From positions 425,200,240-425,264,239 of the forward strand of contig OV050030.1 in the NCBI GenBank assembly GCA_920105625.2: 64,000 nt of DNA. Reading direction: 5' to 3'. The translations under genes were made by a program, and so were the position numbers. Source of the DNA: Clusia tigrina. Its lineage: Eukaryota > Arthropoda > Insecta > Diptera > Clusiidae. The notes below the pieces were generated by a model. The model was not told the origin of the DNA. It saw nothing but the letters and a program-made list of their open reading frames with translations, and did not search any database. Of the stretch, positions 44,462 to 58,399 are shown piece by piece; the stretch's first letter is position 1; every line of letters starts with the position of its first letter.

Positions 44462-44869
44462 GAACGGGAATCATGTTCTCCCTGGCGTTTATAATTTAAA
44501 ATGAGTGCACGAGCTGTTCATGACTCACGTCACTTCACTTTTGATCCATTTTATGACGTCTCCAGTGACTGACTCACTGAAAAGCATGCAAATAAGCGCA
44601 CTTCGCATGAGTCACCATAAAATTTGAATGCTTGATTGCTTTGGAATTCGATCATTGATGAAGCGAACTATTTTCATGTTGAGCAGAATGGATTAGAAAA
44701 CAGTTGAAAACAGTTTGATTGTAAATCGAAACACACATCTTTGCTTTATAAGTGGAGAATGCTGTTGGCCTGAAGAATCCAACTTTGACGTTAACTGAGA
44801 TGTCATTCAATCTGGTTGAGAGGTACTCGTTGCCCAGATGTACGCTTAGTTTACTATTTATACAGCAAC

Positions 44870-45301
44870 TATCTGGACAACACAGTATGTTAGGTTAGGA
44901 CAAAATGGCTGGCCGTGAAGGACACACATAGACCTGCAATGTCCTTTGCGGTGCCAGATGGATATCCGTTTAAGAGTTGTAGTATAAATCGTTAAACAGA
45001 GAGACGCTCTTAGCAAATCTTGGAGCGAAGCTGTCCCTAATTGTGCGAACTCTTCTAGTCCTTCAAACCAAAGGGTTCCCAGATGTGTTGAGCGCGTGTT
45101 CGATATTGCAGGGCATAGGCATAGAAGACGTTCCAAAGTTTCCCTTGTGCCCTGCCCGCCACATTTCCTACATTCATTGTTGTTTGTGAGTCCAACACAG
45201 TAAAATTTCCTTAATTTTTCCTTCTTTTTTCTATATATTAAGAGTATTTTACCAGCAGAAATCGCCGCAACACGATTATTAATACAACCACGTTTATGCA
45301 A
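44870..45301 (-). pseudogene. Non-LTR retrotransposon zinc-knuckle tail
   Basis: The minus-strand frame reads CRKCGGQGTRETLERLLCLC with PAISNTRSTHLGTLWFEGLE and LQDLLRASLCL. The knuckle is present (the usual His before LLC is replaced). The same family as 3171-3440. The 3' end shows CCTAACCTAACATAC. Confidence 0.87.
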
Positions 45302-45394
45302 TGATCAGTAACTGACGCTGAAAGGCAGCGAATTGATCTGTTAACAAGGAATTGTTGGGTTATATTATTCCTAACATGACGATCTAGGTATGAA

Positions 45395-45860
45395 TATAGG
45401 TTAGGTTATGTTCGCGTGGTAGCTAAAGGAAGCTTACGCAGGCCAAGGATTGACCCATTGTGATACCACAAAGACATGGATATCTTATACTGAAAAACTC
45501 CCCCGGGACTGAAAGGGGCACCAGTGCGATACCCTGGTGAAGTGAGCGATCTGGCCTATACTAAAGGAAGATAGCTCAGCAAGGTCTTCTAGAGAGGGTG
45601 CCCCCAGAAATCGAATTCACCTACTCGTGGGGGTAGGGCGATATCATATTAAGTGTGGGATGTCGTCCTCTTCATCCAACAACCCGTTGCTGTGGCAAAA
45701 GTCATTGAAGCGTAGGTGAAGTCTCTTTGCATGTCTGCCAATGATGCAGTGGTCTGTCAGGGCTGAAATCTTAGTGGCGACAGAGACGCATCTTAGTTGC
45801 AGTAGTTGCGCTCTTTTCGGGCTAAGCGTAGCCCAGGCTTCTTTGGTGATTCTACAGGGT
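45395..45860 (-). pseudogene. Non-LTR retrotransposon zinc-knuckle tail
   Basis: The minus strand reads LRCVSVATKISALTDHCIIG, RHAKRLHLRFNDFCHSNGLL and DEEDDIPHLI, then stops. The 3' UTR contains GTGGTATCACAATGGGTC and ends in AACCTAACC. It lies directly downstream, on the plus-strand map, of the 44870-45301 copy with the same orientation. Confidence 0.8.
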
Positions 45861-47506
45861 TGTTCCTCAGAGGTATGAATATATCTGAGGTATAAATATA
45901 TTTCTTAATCAAATATTTTAATACATGAATCAGTGCTGGGGTTGTAATATGCCTGCAGTTGGAGTCTTCTTTTATGACTCAGTTCATTTATCTCTCTTTT
46001 ATTCATAAAAATAGGATATAATTCCACGATCTCCTTCTTATAACCAAATACCCAATGTTAATACGTAGTTTCTTCACATGATAATTCCATAAGAAGATAT
46101 CAATCACATCTTCGCATATGATACGTTTAAGCACCAGTATTTCTTGAGCTCCCCTCCTCACACCAAATGCTTATATTTGTGTTGAAAGTGCGGTGGATCA
46201 AAATGTTGCAAACGTTACTAAAGAAATGGTTCCACATAAAAACTCCAGACTTCCTCCTCCGTAAGTGACTCTGAGAGAAATAACACTTATTTTAGTGATA
46301 TTACTGGGTGGAATTCTCTTACACAAAGGGCAGAAGCAAGCACCGGGAGCAATACTAGGTTGGTAGGATTGGCCGCTTAGTTTGCCAAAAGCACACTTGA
46401 GCACACATAATGGCCCATTGTGATACCACGGTGTGGCGCCGTTCAAGCACTGACTAAAAAGTTCTCTTACTTGGAATGGTCATAGTCAGCGCAAGGACAG
46501 CGCCAGAGCAACACAAAGGAATACGAATGTAATCCACACATTTACTTACTGATATTTGACGTTTCTGCTATTATCACCATCATTATTTGCACTTCCGGCA
46601 CGCAATTCAATGGGTCACTTAGCACGATGCCATTTGCAAATTTCATGTTCGCTGTTAAACACGTTTAAGTCGAAAGCCATAATTTTGCATTAGGCATTGA
46701 GTTCAACACTCTCCGCAGCACTTATCGCGCTGAGCTCAACCGAATTGGCACTGCCATTTGAAATACCCGTATTTCTATGGGCGTCCAGTGGCGCTGCGCT
46801 GTCTGCGAAATGACGCACAGAAATACAGAAACACAGCAAACAACCAGAAACAGCTTTCGCTGCAGTTACAGGCATGAGTCGCATGGAATCTCAACTGTTT
46901 GTTTGAACAGGCAGTGTAAATACGCGTACCCAGTAGGAAAAATGTCTATGCACATTTGTAATATACAAGGTGGCTTCCATCATTCATGTCGCTCAAGACT
47001 ATTTAATAACATTTATTGTAGTTAATTTTAATAAAATAATATTTATTAAGTAATGTACAATGACACCACTTAAATATAATAAAAGGAGAGAGCAACTTAA
47101 CGAAACAAATGAGGGGTAATAATGAGGCAGGGAGTAGTTTAGAGTGCGGTGGTCTGAGACAGTACATGGACAGACTTTGATCAGTGAGGTCACCATCTGC
47201 AGTTAGCGTAGTTGTCTGGATGGACAGATTACAACAGCTGAAGGTCCAGGTTCGATGCCTGTGGAGGTTCATAGTTGGTGTGCTGTTGATTTCGGAGCCA
47301 TAATAAATACATGGGAAAAATTGTCTTTCATTGAAAGATGTCTGATGAGGGCAAGTGGCGTGTCCGAAATAGCTATAAGATCTGCCAAAATGCTTCAATA
47401 AATCTCCTTCTGACAATTATTATAGTGGCATAATCACACATTTGCATCTACCGTGTGCACTAGTCTGTCAATAAATTCCAGAGAAACATAATCGTAATAT
47501 AAAGTA
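45861..47506. other. Intergenic with one retrotransposon 3'UTR scrap
   Basis: At about 46380-46440 the minus strand has GTGGTATCACAATGGGCC followed by GCTTTTGGC, a 3' UTR piece of the family at 45395. No knuckle is left. The remainder is unassigned, including a 137-codon minus-strand frame at 47003-47416 without motifs. Confidence 0.45.
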
Positions 47507-48430
47507 CGAGGTGTGATCAAAAAATAAAGTATTTATTTATTCATCAACAACTATCTTGTGCCCTCCAAAGTAATTCCCCTCAGATATAATACACTTATGC
47601 CAGCGTTTTTTCCAATCCTCGAAACACTTCTGAAACGCTTTTTTTGGTATCGCCTACAGCTCCTGTTTCGATTTTTCTTTTATCTCCTCAATCGTAGCAA
47701 AACGTTTTCCTTTCATCGGTGTCTTCAGTTTTGGAAAGAGGAAAAAGTCAGCGGGGGCCAAGTCCGGTGAATACGGTGGTTGAGGTATCATAACGGTTTT
47801 GTTTTTGGCCAAAAACAGCTCCTGAGCGATGTCCATGCGACGTTGTTTTTGCTCAAAATTTAGCAATTTTTGGAACAATCTTCGCTGCCGCACGTTTCAT
47901 GCCTAAAACATCCGTAAAAATTGCTTGGCATGAGCCGAACGATATGCCAACATCATCAGCAACCTCTCTGATAGTGATTCGACGATTATCCAAAATCATT
48001 TTCTTCACTGCGTCAATGTTTTCATCGGTTGTTGACGTGCTCGGGCGACCAGGACGAGCATCGTCATTGACATCTTCTCGGCCTTCCTTAAACCGGTTAT
48101 ACCTCAATTGAACTTGTGTTCTGCTCATAGTAGACTCGCCAAAGGCCACAGCCAACATTTCAAATGTCCTTGCGCATTTAATTTCATTTTTTACACAAAA
48201 CTGAATACAGTTTCTTTGATCCATTTTTTCGAATAGTACAAAATCGAAGAGCACACCAAAACACGACTAACCTCTTTATCTGTCAAAAACAAACTGACAA
48301 TCCAAAATGGTTGGTATTGCCAACATATATAACAGACATGTGTACCAACATAACAGAAAAAAAAGCGAGCATCGAACATACGTAACTCACGAAAAGATGT
48401 AAATAACGGGTATTTTTTGATCACACCTCG
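47507..48430 (-). mobile_element. Mariner-like element, internally deleted, 924 bp
   Basis: Terminal inverted repeats start CGAGGTGTGATCAAAAAATA at both ends, flanked by TA (47505-47506 and 48431-48432). The transposase N-terminus (MDQRNCIQFCVKNEIKC...) is almost identical to the 29182 copy. A one-base gain in an A run near 47880 shifts the frame, and a deletion joins RRMDIAQEL to FLAKNKTVMIPQPPYSPDLA. It therefore keeps the third catalytic Asp region (SPDLAPADFF) and the C-terminus but lacks the first two. Confidence 0.96.
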
Positions 48431-48930
48431 TATACTATTCTCCCAGGCAGGTATCTGCAAAGTATATAAATTAGCTTACAGCTCTGTATATTCTAATGAG
48501 AAGAACTCTCAAATGACACAGTGACTATACTCAATGAAATGTAATATAATTTGTATGGACTTGGTGTTGCCTTGCGGTAAATGCAACACGATCAAAGCCA
48601 CACTTTTCCCACTGGGTGCTTAAGAGTCGGTGCAGGTGTGTGAGCGACTATGTCAGCATGTCGTTCAGAGAAATTGGTCACCATGCTGTAGCGGGAATGC
48701 GTGGCATTTTAATTGCATTTTCTGTTATTCATATTTTAAAGAAACAACAAAAAATTTTTCTCAAAATAGCTTAATTGATAAAAATAAAATTTATTTATAC
48801 ACAGGAACATTTTTAGTATCAAGGGCACATTAGGCTCAAAAGTAGGATGCAGAAGACTACAGTTAAAAATTATAAAAATATTAAGTTTCTGAGGTCTGAA
48901 TTGAAGCATACTTGAGACTAGTAGTGGCAA
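48431..48930. other. Intergenic, no recognised feature
   Basis: Nothing supported between the mariner copy and the LINE tail. Confidence 0.5.
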
Positions 48931-48973
<43 letters not shown>

Positions 48974-51125
48974 TATTTACGTTCAACTTGGGATATTAAG
49001 GCAAAACCTTGTAAATTGTCCCAATAACATGAAGTGATACGATTTAGTACAATAATCCGGACAAAATTGAACTTGTACTATAAAATACAATAGCTTACAT
49101 AGTACGAAACAAAAAGTAATCATTACAATATGCATTTCAACAATTCAACTTTCACTTCATCGATACAATATTATTATCATCCATACAATTCTGCTTTGAA
49201 TCAACAAAAAATGTACAGCTTTAAATTTATTATCAGTCACAAAAGGATGCATTCATATAAACAGTGTACGCAGTCACATACAACTAAGAGTGCTACTCAA
49301 TTTAGCTCATAAACTCATTGTCCCTGGAAGTGTTTACTAAGCTCAATTTTGAATAGATTAGCATTGCCAATTCCTTGTATCCGTACAGGCAGTGAATTCC
49401 AAAGTCTTACAGCATTAACGAAAAATTGACGATCAGACATAAGTGAGGAATGTCTCAACGGCGCAAGCTGATTATAACGGCCAGAGCGGGTAAATTTAAG
49501 GCGCCTAAACAAATGTGGAGGCTCCTGAGTGCGAATAATCTTATGCACTAATAGAATACTTCGAGTGTCAAGAAGCTGATCGAATGTGATACGAAAAAGT
49601 TCTATTGAGCGCCCAGACACATTATCTCTTCGCCTTAAACCATAAATGTACCTCGTTATAGTGTTAAATAACACACTGACTTTTCGCTTACTTGCTGCAT
49701 CACAATTCCCAAATATTTCACAACAACCATAGTTAAGAGAAGGCAGGACTTGGCTAGTATCATTCTAATCCTGAGAGGAGTAACGTATTGCGTAGTCCAT
49801 AGGGATCGCAGCATACCATAGACTTTACCAACCATTACTGCAATATGATCCATACTCCACGATAGAGTACCATCAAATATGACTCCCAAACTCTTTTTTA
49901 CATAATTAATTGACGACGAATGCATAAACATCCCAGGGAGACCAGCGATTACGAAGTGTTTCTTGTAGACCGCCAAACACTTAGATTTAGCCGGATTAAG
50001 ACACAAACCAATGCTTCCTTCTCATACATATACTCGTATATTATTCAGGTCCTTATTAATTTTGATGACACAGTCGACAACTTGGCTCGGTGTACAACTG
50101 ATGTAAATTTGAACAGCCATCAGCATACATTTGAATATTACAATAATGTAAGACAGTCGGCAGGTTATTTATGTATAAGCAAAAGAGAAGTGGACCCAAA
50201 CTGGAGCCCTGTGGCACACCTCGAGCCACATAAAGAAAATTACATGCCACAACAGTGCTGCTGCACGGTTGGTAAACCGCCTGCGTTCTATCTGTGAGGT
50301 GCGATTTTAATAACTTTACTGCAGTGGATGAGAAGTCGTACATTTTCAATAGTTTTGTACATAAAATATCATGGTCAACACAGTCAAACGCTTTAGAATG
50401 GTCCAACAGAGTCAAGAAACACATCCTATTAGAGTCAAGTGTCACACGAATATCCTCCACTACATCAATTAGGGCCGTTATGCAGCTCCGCCTTGGTGTA
50501 AAACCAGATTGTCTTTCAGTGATAATCCCATTTCCCGATAAAAATTTCCTCATTTGTTGTGCCATAAGTAATTCAAATATGCCCAAATAGAAATTGGTCG
50601 GTAGTCATTGTCTGATTTTGGTGTGGGCAGAATTTCTGCTTCCTTCCAACATGTTGGAAATGTTGATATCATTATCGCTGTATTAAAAATATGTGTAATG
50701 ACCCAAAGCAGCCCATGGAGAAGGGCCTTAACAACAACGGGATGAATCTCATCAGTACCACAAGCATTCGACCTTACACTCAGAAAACACTCCAACACAT
50801 CCGACTCTTCTACACCACCAAAACCAAATAGACACTCAGAAGACACAAGACTACAGCAATCGAAATAACTATTTCCATGCACTGGTTCGATCGGAAGGTT
50901 AAAAAACCTCTGATTTAGCTCGTTAAGATCAGAATCAATATTTGGAAGTGCACCGCTCTTCCCCGGAAGTGTCGCCACGTCTGATTGCTACTTACAGCAT
51001 TAGAGAATTTACCCTCATAATATTTACATTTAGCAATCCTAACCTCCTTTACGACCTGTCTTCTAAAGTTTTTATATATTTCGTGAAAAAGAGATATCTT
51101 GCAACGTTTCCATCGTTTATATGCT
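48931..51125 (-). pseudogene. CR1-like LINE, 5'-truncated and frameshifted, with (ATT)n tail
   Basis: On the minus strand: a linker KRCKISLFHEIYKNFRRQVV and KYYEGKFSNAVSSNQTWRHF, then the reverse transcriptase blocks ACGTDEIHPVVVKALL, PKSDNDYRPIS, RQSGFTPRRSCITALIDVVE, LLDHSKAFDCVDHDILCTKL, VARGVPQGSSLGPLLFCLYI, and MYAD followed by a frameshift in the catalytic YADD box. Further on are LNPAKSKCLAV, LGVIFDGTLSWSMDH and the C-terminal block VNAVRLWNSLPVRIQGIGN ending HFQGQ and a stop at about 49315. There is no RNase H, as in CR1/Jockey-group elements. The 3' UTR ends in (ATT)14 on the plus strand (48931-48972). Confidence 0.92.
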
Positions 51126-51589
51126 TATATTAACAATATAAGAGAACATAATGGAACACTTGATCAAAGCTCAGGGAAATCCCTTTCTTTTTGTTATGCC
51201 TTTCGCTTAATTTCAATAGAAATGTAAGGAAAACACCAATCATTTTATATAGCTACGAAAATTAATGGCTCGAACACTGGATTGTGTCAAACACTTGTTT
51301 GGTAATTCATCAGTAATTGAAGTTGTTCAATGAAGCAACAAGTCAATTAAAATATAGTTGAACAATATTTCCAAATATTTATTTTCTACTTCTGTAACAC
51401 TCTTACAGCTTCCAAGTCACAACTCAACTCTTTGTTCCAGACGCCTTCTATTGTTTACTCGCATTTATTGCAGCTGCTTTCGAGGTGATTGGAATATATT
51501 CCTTAACTATTAGTGTAAAAGAGATTGCTTATGACTTGTCGCATATGCCCCATAGTATGAGAACACGAGACAACATCACTAATGAAATT

Positions 51590-52290
51590 TCGCCAATGAC
51601 TTAATTGCTTGTTACTAATGATATTTCACTAAGGACTCTTTACAAATTGCTAAGTGATCTTTCACTAAGGACTCTTTACTAATTGATAATTAATCCTTCA
51701 CTAAGGACTCTTTACTAATTGCATATTACCAATGATATTTCACTAAGGACTCTTTATTAATTGCTTATTACATATGATATTTCAGTAAGGACTCTTTACT
51801 AATTGCTTGTTACTAATGCTATTTCACTAAGGACTCTTTACTAATTGCATATTACTAATGCTATTTCTCTAAGGACTCTTTACTAATTGCATATTACTTA
51901 TGATATTTTACTAAGGACTCTTTACTAATTGTTTGTTACAAATGATCTTTCCCTAAGGACTCTTTAATAATTGTTTGTTACTTATGACCTTTCACTAAGG
52001 ACTCTTTACAAATTGCTTATTACTAATGATCTTTCACTAAGGACTCTTTACAAATTGCTAAGTGATCTTTCACTAAGGATTCTTTAAAAATTGCTAAGTG
52101 ATCTTTCACTAAGGACTCTTTACTAATTGCTTGTTACTAATGATCTTTCACTAAGGACTCTTTAGAAATTACTTATTACTAATGATCTTTCACTAAGGAT
52201 TCTTCACTAATTGCTTGTTACTAACGATATTTCACAGAGGACTATTTACTAATTGCTTATTACAAATGATCTTTCACTAAGGACTTATTG
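51590..52290. repeat. About 42-bp tandem array with shorter variant units, about 16 copies
   Basis: The core TTTCACTAAGGACTCTTTAC is followed by TAATTGCTTATTACTAATGA. Some units lack part of the spacer (GCTAAGTGATC instead), giving a mixed period. Confidence 0.92.
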
Positions 52291-55200
52291 CATTTAAGGT
52301 TTACTCATGTTTAGTCATGACTATAGAATACTATTTTATCACCACTCTTACGTTTAAGTACTCAGTAAGTCTCTAAAGAACTACTGCATTTAAGCTTTAT
52401 TCATGTTTAGTCATGAATAGAGAAAATACAATTTGTCACACTTCATTTGTGTACTACATTGATCCTTTATTCATTTATTCATATTTAGTCATGAATATAG
52501 ATACTACTATTTGGTCACAGCAGGTCAAAAAAAACGAAAATAGTTTTTGATAGAAAAGAGACGCCCCCTCAGAATAGTTGTCTTTGTACATACGTAAAAA
52601 TAAGTACAATGAATGGACAAAGGATAAATCTTACAGAGTGATAAATCTTACCCACTATGGTTAACTGGTTTCGTTGGGGTCTGCACGGTTTCCTCTCACA
52701 ACCTACCAGCCCAATATATTACAGGATGCCTCTCTTTATGATGCTGTACTCCCACTTTTAGCTTGTCTGTGTATACCGGTGACACATCCTTCCGCTTTTC
52801 CTAGCTTACCTTGTAGTACGAGAGTAGTTTTCTTCCCAGTCACTTGCCATTGTTCCTCAAAATTATGGATATATAGCTGGGAAACTGAGTGCAAGTTATT
52901 ACTCTCAAACAAAGCCAAGGTCTACTATTATCTGATATGGTTACTTCCGCACTTTGTTACATTCATGGCGTTGTTGTTGCTGTTGTTTATTCATAAGCCT
53001 ACTTTTAAGTTACTTTTACTAGCGACAGTTTAAAAGCCTTTCATAAAAATAACCACCTAAGCTAGTAGAGATACTTTTGCCAACTTGCACCACGCAAGTT
53101 AAGCACCCACTTTGAGTGCCTTTTCAACACAAAATGCCACAACTTTCTTATTACAAACATTCGCTCCACATTCAACTAGGAGCGCATAAAGGGCAACAGC
53201 ACAGAATTCCTAAAAATAAAAACAGTCCTTCGAAAGAGTATTTGTGTGGCTGCACCTGCCAACCGTGCTGTAAGGACACTTGCTGGCTTTCTGTTGCCAT
53301 TTAAATTTCGTGTTTTGCGAACTAGTTTGCATTTTACGCCCGCGCGGCTGTTTTCGCATGCTGTACAAGCATTTAGTGCCGCTTTCATTAAGTGTTGCCC
53401 GGATTTTCTCATTGTTGTGCGAATTGTTGGTGGCATTCTGTTTAAATTTGAAGCCCTCCCCGCCTCTCATCCCGGTATGAGTATTGCAGAGAATTGCGAA
53501 ATTTCTCCAAGCAGATAAAGTTGCTTGTCGGTTTTAAGTTGCAGCCGCACACTCATTGGCACTTGTCAGTTGTAGTCCCCCACCACCCAGTTGCCAAAGC
53601 CACCCAGTGCGGTGTTGTTTTGCCCAGTGCAGTCCTGAGCTATACACTGCTCCTGGATCTTATCTTCTGTGCCTTACTCGTAATTTATGGCCAATTGCAA
53701 TTACCGCAACTGTTCTTCAAGGCAACTGCTGCGCTGTCGCTGCTGCTGCCGCTGCCTCTGCTGTTGTTGTGGCTTCTGCTTCCTTTTTCCTTGCACTTGC
53801 GTCAGTTTCCTTGCATTGTTTGTGGCCTGTGGGGCGTGGTTATTTATGTTTGTTGTTGCATTTTGCTGACATCTTCAGAATTTATGACAACTCCGAGCAT
53901 TCCGTTTTAATTTGAAAATTTTGATTAATGCGCGCTGTGCTATCGCAAGTCCCGTTGTTAGCCGCCTTTAATTGCACTTTTCTACTTTCCGCGACTCCTC
54001 TCCCTATCTCCTCACCCTTATTTTGAGCCTTTCACCCTTATTTTATTACTTTTGCATGTGAAATGCCTGAAATGATTTTCGTTTCACATTTGTAATTAAC
54101 TTCTATTCGCCTTTTTGCTAATTTTGTCTTGGCTTTTTCTTTTTGACCTTTGTGGACCCTACTTAGTCAACCCCCCCATCCTCTGACTGTACTACTATTT
54201 ATGGCAGGTTGATTATAGGTTTAGGACTTGCCATTTTCGTCCAACACCGCCCCCACAGCTGCCCACGATTCCGCTTATTTTCTTTTCACAGTCACGTCCC
54301 ATCATTTGATCCACTTTTACAGTTTCCGACAATTTTGCAAGTGGCCGATAAAAAGTCTTCGCGTATATTTGGCTAAAAAATATTGCATCTTCAGATATGC
54401 GTGGCAGCACGCGCTGTTGAAAGTTTTCCCCACCAAATATGTTTTCAACTGGCGCATCTGCCTTCCGGCACCACACTCTGAGGAGTGTAACGCCGCGTAT
54501 GAGTAACTTCAATTCAATGCCTTGCATTCACTTTGCTCCTCATGAGTTGCTCTCGCAATCTCAAGTTACCCGAACACTTGTGGCATTCATTGCAGCCTCA
54601 CACGAGTTGGCAAATTTTTAATTACGCAATTAAATTCGAAATGGGTGCGAAAATCATGAAAAATGTTCAAAATAAAATTGCCACATTATTTTCTTAGTTA
54701 GACAGTTCTGAGAACTCCTCAGAGATAGGCGTTACATTTCATGCATAGCCACTCACAGGCCCAGACCAGCCTGCCTCCTGTCCCTGAGAGACCAACTTAT
54801 TTGCGCTGCGTTGGCTTGCCATGAATTTGTATTCGAATAGATAAAAAGAAGAAAAAACCTTCTGGTGCAATTGCGTGGCAAGTGTTCGCTTTCAAATTTT
54901 ATAATGCCGAGCCTGGTCCTTGTCTGCTTCCACTTTATGGAAATAGCCTGTTTTATTTGCCCATCTTCTGTAATATAATTGCAAAGTTTCTCGCATTGAA
55001 ATCCGCAAATTGTCATTTGATTGCGTCTGTTTAATGTCCTCTCGGATGACCCTGAGCCTGTGGTCTAATTGGTTTTGGCTTTATCTCGCTTCCTTATTCA
55101 TTTATGCATATCAATTCTGCATCCTTGCTTCACCAAGTGTACCAAAGAATCCACATAAATATTTACGAGGAGATTTAGTGATGCGTTGGTGCACTCGTAT

Positions 55201-57894
55201 GTGGCGGACTTGGAAGAACTTTCAAAGTAAACATCAAAATAAAGCCACAAGAAATCAAAATAATGCAATTAAAATGCATTTAAGAAGATACTCGAAAGTC
55301 AACAGATACGAGAGTGTGTCTTCATACACAAGTGATGAGATTATGAGCTCAGAAATAACCATCCGACTGACTTCATTTGGAACCACAAAAGCAGATAAAG
55401 GCTATTTAATTACATAAACATTATTAAGAGGGTCCGTTTGATGGAAGCCGTATGCAGCCTCTTTGCAACTTAACTGGTTTTATGTAACCATTATGATACT
55501 TCAATGAAACCAAAGACAGTCTAGTACAAAGCATCCTTACTATTCAGTTTATAGGCAAGTTAAGGTGTCTTCTGCACCTCCAAATAGTTTTCCATGTCGT
55601 AGGTTAACCAGGTGGCTTGCGAGTTACGCAAGTTTCACTCGGAGGCCCATTTGACCATTGTGAATCGCACACGAAGTCTCAATGCAACTTCAAGTATGTT
55701 TTATACGCCTTTTAAGATCCTGTAAGCATCTTTCTCAAAACCAAACGCATCTTCCGCTCTCTAATATAAGTTTTATGAAACAAATCCTTATATGCTGCAG
55801 TCCTTATCTAATGGAAATACAGCTCACAACATGTTTTGTGGAACTCTTGTTTAAGCAGCCTGGAATTAACAATGCTTTGAGCACTCCTTTTCCAAATTTA
55901 ATGCATTTAAATAGGTATTTTCTGCAACTTTTGGGCAACTTGTACAGCTTGTCTACTTCCTGAAACCCTCATAAAACTTTAATACAGCAAAAATTGTTTT
56001 AAGTATCCAAATATGGCGCTGGTGTGGGTGGGTTGCGTGTATCACTTGCCCCCTAAAGAACACTTTACCAACTTTCGGAATGAAGTGAGGTGTTTATAAA
56101 ATGTATAATACATCCCATGTAAGTAACTTGTAAGCTGGCCATCATTTTTTACACTTCATACTGTGGTGTTATGTGAAAAGGATGTGATGGGGTCCGGCCA
56201 AGATTCAAGCACTTAAGTAGTTGAGTGCGAACCATTGAGACACTCTTACGGGAACACGTTAGGATAAGATTCCCCTAAGCAGATTTGCGAGGGTTAAAGG
56301 CGGTCTTGTAACATTATTTTCATTATATTAATATATATATTTGTTGGTTTAAAACTCCTTCTAATTTTCTCTTTAACTTTTCAATCATTTGGGAATTTAT
56401 TTGATTGGGGTTTTATGGCTTTAGTTGCTTTGCGACTTATCACAAATTTTTATATATTTCTATTCGTGTATCCTTATTCTCATATACATACTTGTAGTCT
56501 TTTATCCGTTCTTATAAATATGTCTATTAAGCCTCATATAATGGCGGTCATTTCACTTTTCTCTTTATGATTTATGATTTATTATACTTCGTTCGAACCT
56601 AGTTTTATTGTTCGCCCTCAATTCACTTGCCACTGGCCTCACTTGCACTTTCATTCCAACTTTGCTTTTAGCCAGAAGCAGCAGAGAGAGTATTTTCACA
56701 TTTACTAGGATTAGTGCCGCCTCATTACGTGTCCACTTGCAGCCTTTTATGCATTTCTCAACTACTCACAGGACTCCAGTTTCACAGCATTTCACAGTTT
56801 GCCCAGCTTTGAATTTATACAAATTTGTTTAAAGCTTTCTTTAAGTTTATTGATTTTTGTTTATGATAACGCTCGAGTGCTCTGGAATAGACTTATCACG
56901 ACTCTATTCAGACTCTGTCTTGGTGTAATTTTGTGGAATATTCATGTGTGTCTGCCAGGACAAAAAGATATTCTCGAACTCCTCAGAGACTTACGTCGCA
57001 AGCAATTTAGATTGCAAATAATTACTTTGGTAGCACCACTCGTCTCCTGCCCACTCTTGTCCATAGTGGACAAATGACAAATGACAAATGACGCCCTGGA
57101 CTGTGTGTGCGAGTGGCTCAATTTTGCTGTACTAAGCTATGTAATTATAGAAGGAAATCGAATAGAAAAAACTTGTACGAACACACAACTACGCCACAGA
57201 GTCCTGCTCCACACAGTGAAATATGCAATGCGAGTAATAGGAAAGTAATGACTTGGCAAAATTATTGAAGCAGCTAGCAAGGATATACGGGGACAGTCTA
57301 ATTAACCTCCTGTGCTGCTCTGCGCTCTGTGCTGCTCATTAATTGTGTTTCATGCTGATTTATTCATCTTGATTTATAAGGAATATAAAAATTGTTTTTT
57401 TGTGGCATATTCTATAGGAAATTTTTGGTTGTGTCCTGTGGGGAGGCTCTCGTCGCTTTAGTGGCCATGTGGGTAAAAGTTTAATGGATAAAGTTGTGGA
57501 AATGATATGAGAATATTTTAGTGTGTGTTTATACTAAACAAAAGTTGTATATATTCCAGGCATAGTTTATAGTCGTCTCCCAAATAGTTGCGTAACAAAT
57601 TCTGTTCTATTTGAATGTGAAATTTGAAAGGACCACTGCAACTGAGTCTCCTCTTCATTGAAAGTCTTCATAGAGAGTCTATTTAAGCTAGTCATCTTGA
57701 CATTTTCTATCAGAGATCATTGAAGTAAAAATGAAGTAGAAGAACATTAAGTAGGTGCTGTTATATAGATGTATATATTAATGGGTGGGTAAGTTATATG
57801 AGACTATAGTCGATCATGACCAACCTGAGGCTACTTTGGTGCTGCTTCTGGTAATCATAGCAGTCCATATGTGGACAATCACTGGGAACTATCT
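52291..57894. other. Long intergenic stretch, no recognised gene
   Basis: A 60-90 bp phrase with TTTAGTCATGA is repeated three times at 52300-52500. Around 53240-53900 the minus strand is rich in GCAGCAGC/CAACAAC. Open frames here (53494-53910, 55010-55417) show no family motif. A triple ACAAATG repeat lies near 57072. Confidence 0.45.
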
Positions 57895-58020
57895 TTGAAG
57901 TTAACTGTTGAACATTTAGTTAAGGGACAAAATATTATTATAAAAAGGGAAGGAAAGGATATATAGAAAGTTAACTGTTGAACATTTAGTTAAAGGACAA
58001 AATATTATTATAAAGAGAAA
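57895..58020. repeat. 70-bp tandem duplication
   Basis: AAGTTAACTGTTGAACATTT with AGGACAAAATATTATTATAAA occurs twice, one base different. Confidence 0.9.
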
Positions 58021-58399
58021 CAAAATTAGGAATCATATCAAATTATTGAGATCCTTATTAACAAGAAATCATTGGATTTGAGGAAGTTTATACTTGAAAT
58101 ATAATTTACTGAAAGTACTTTGAGTAGATTAAATAGGTGAGAAGATCAAAGAATGGTTATGTGGGCGTTGCTATGCTTGAGCAAGTCACTAGAATGTGTA
58201 CCAACGATGTACTCCATCGCAGACTGGTAAATTAAATGGCAGATACCACTGTAGTAATGGAGCGTGACTAGTATATTAGAGACTTAGGCGAATGCCTGGT
58301 TTCAAACTAATGAAAGGAAGTTCTGTTGTGAATACAACCTTTGTCCTGGATGCGTCTATAAGAGTGTACTGGTGGTTGTTGAATTTCCAGCTATCTAAG

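Noticed and set aside
53494..53915. Overlapping 119-138 codon frames rich in Leu, Ala and Cys
   Set aside because: Two frames are open over the same GCTGCT/GTTGTT-rich DNA, typical of simple-sequence bias rather than coding.
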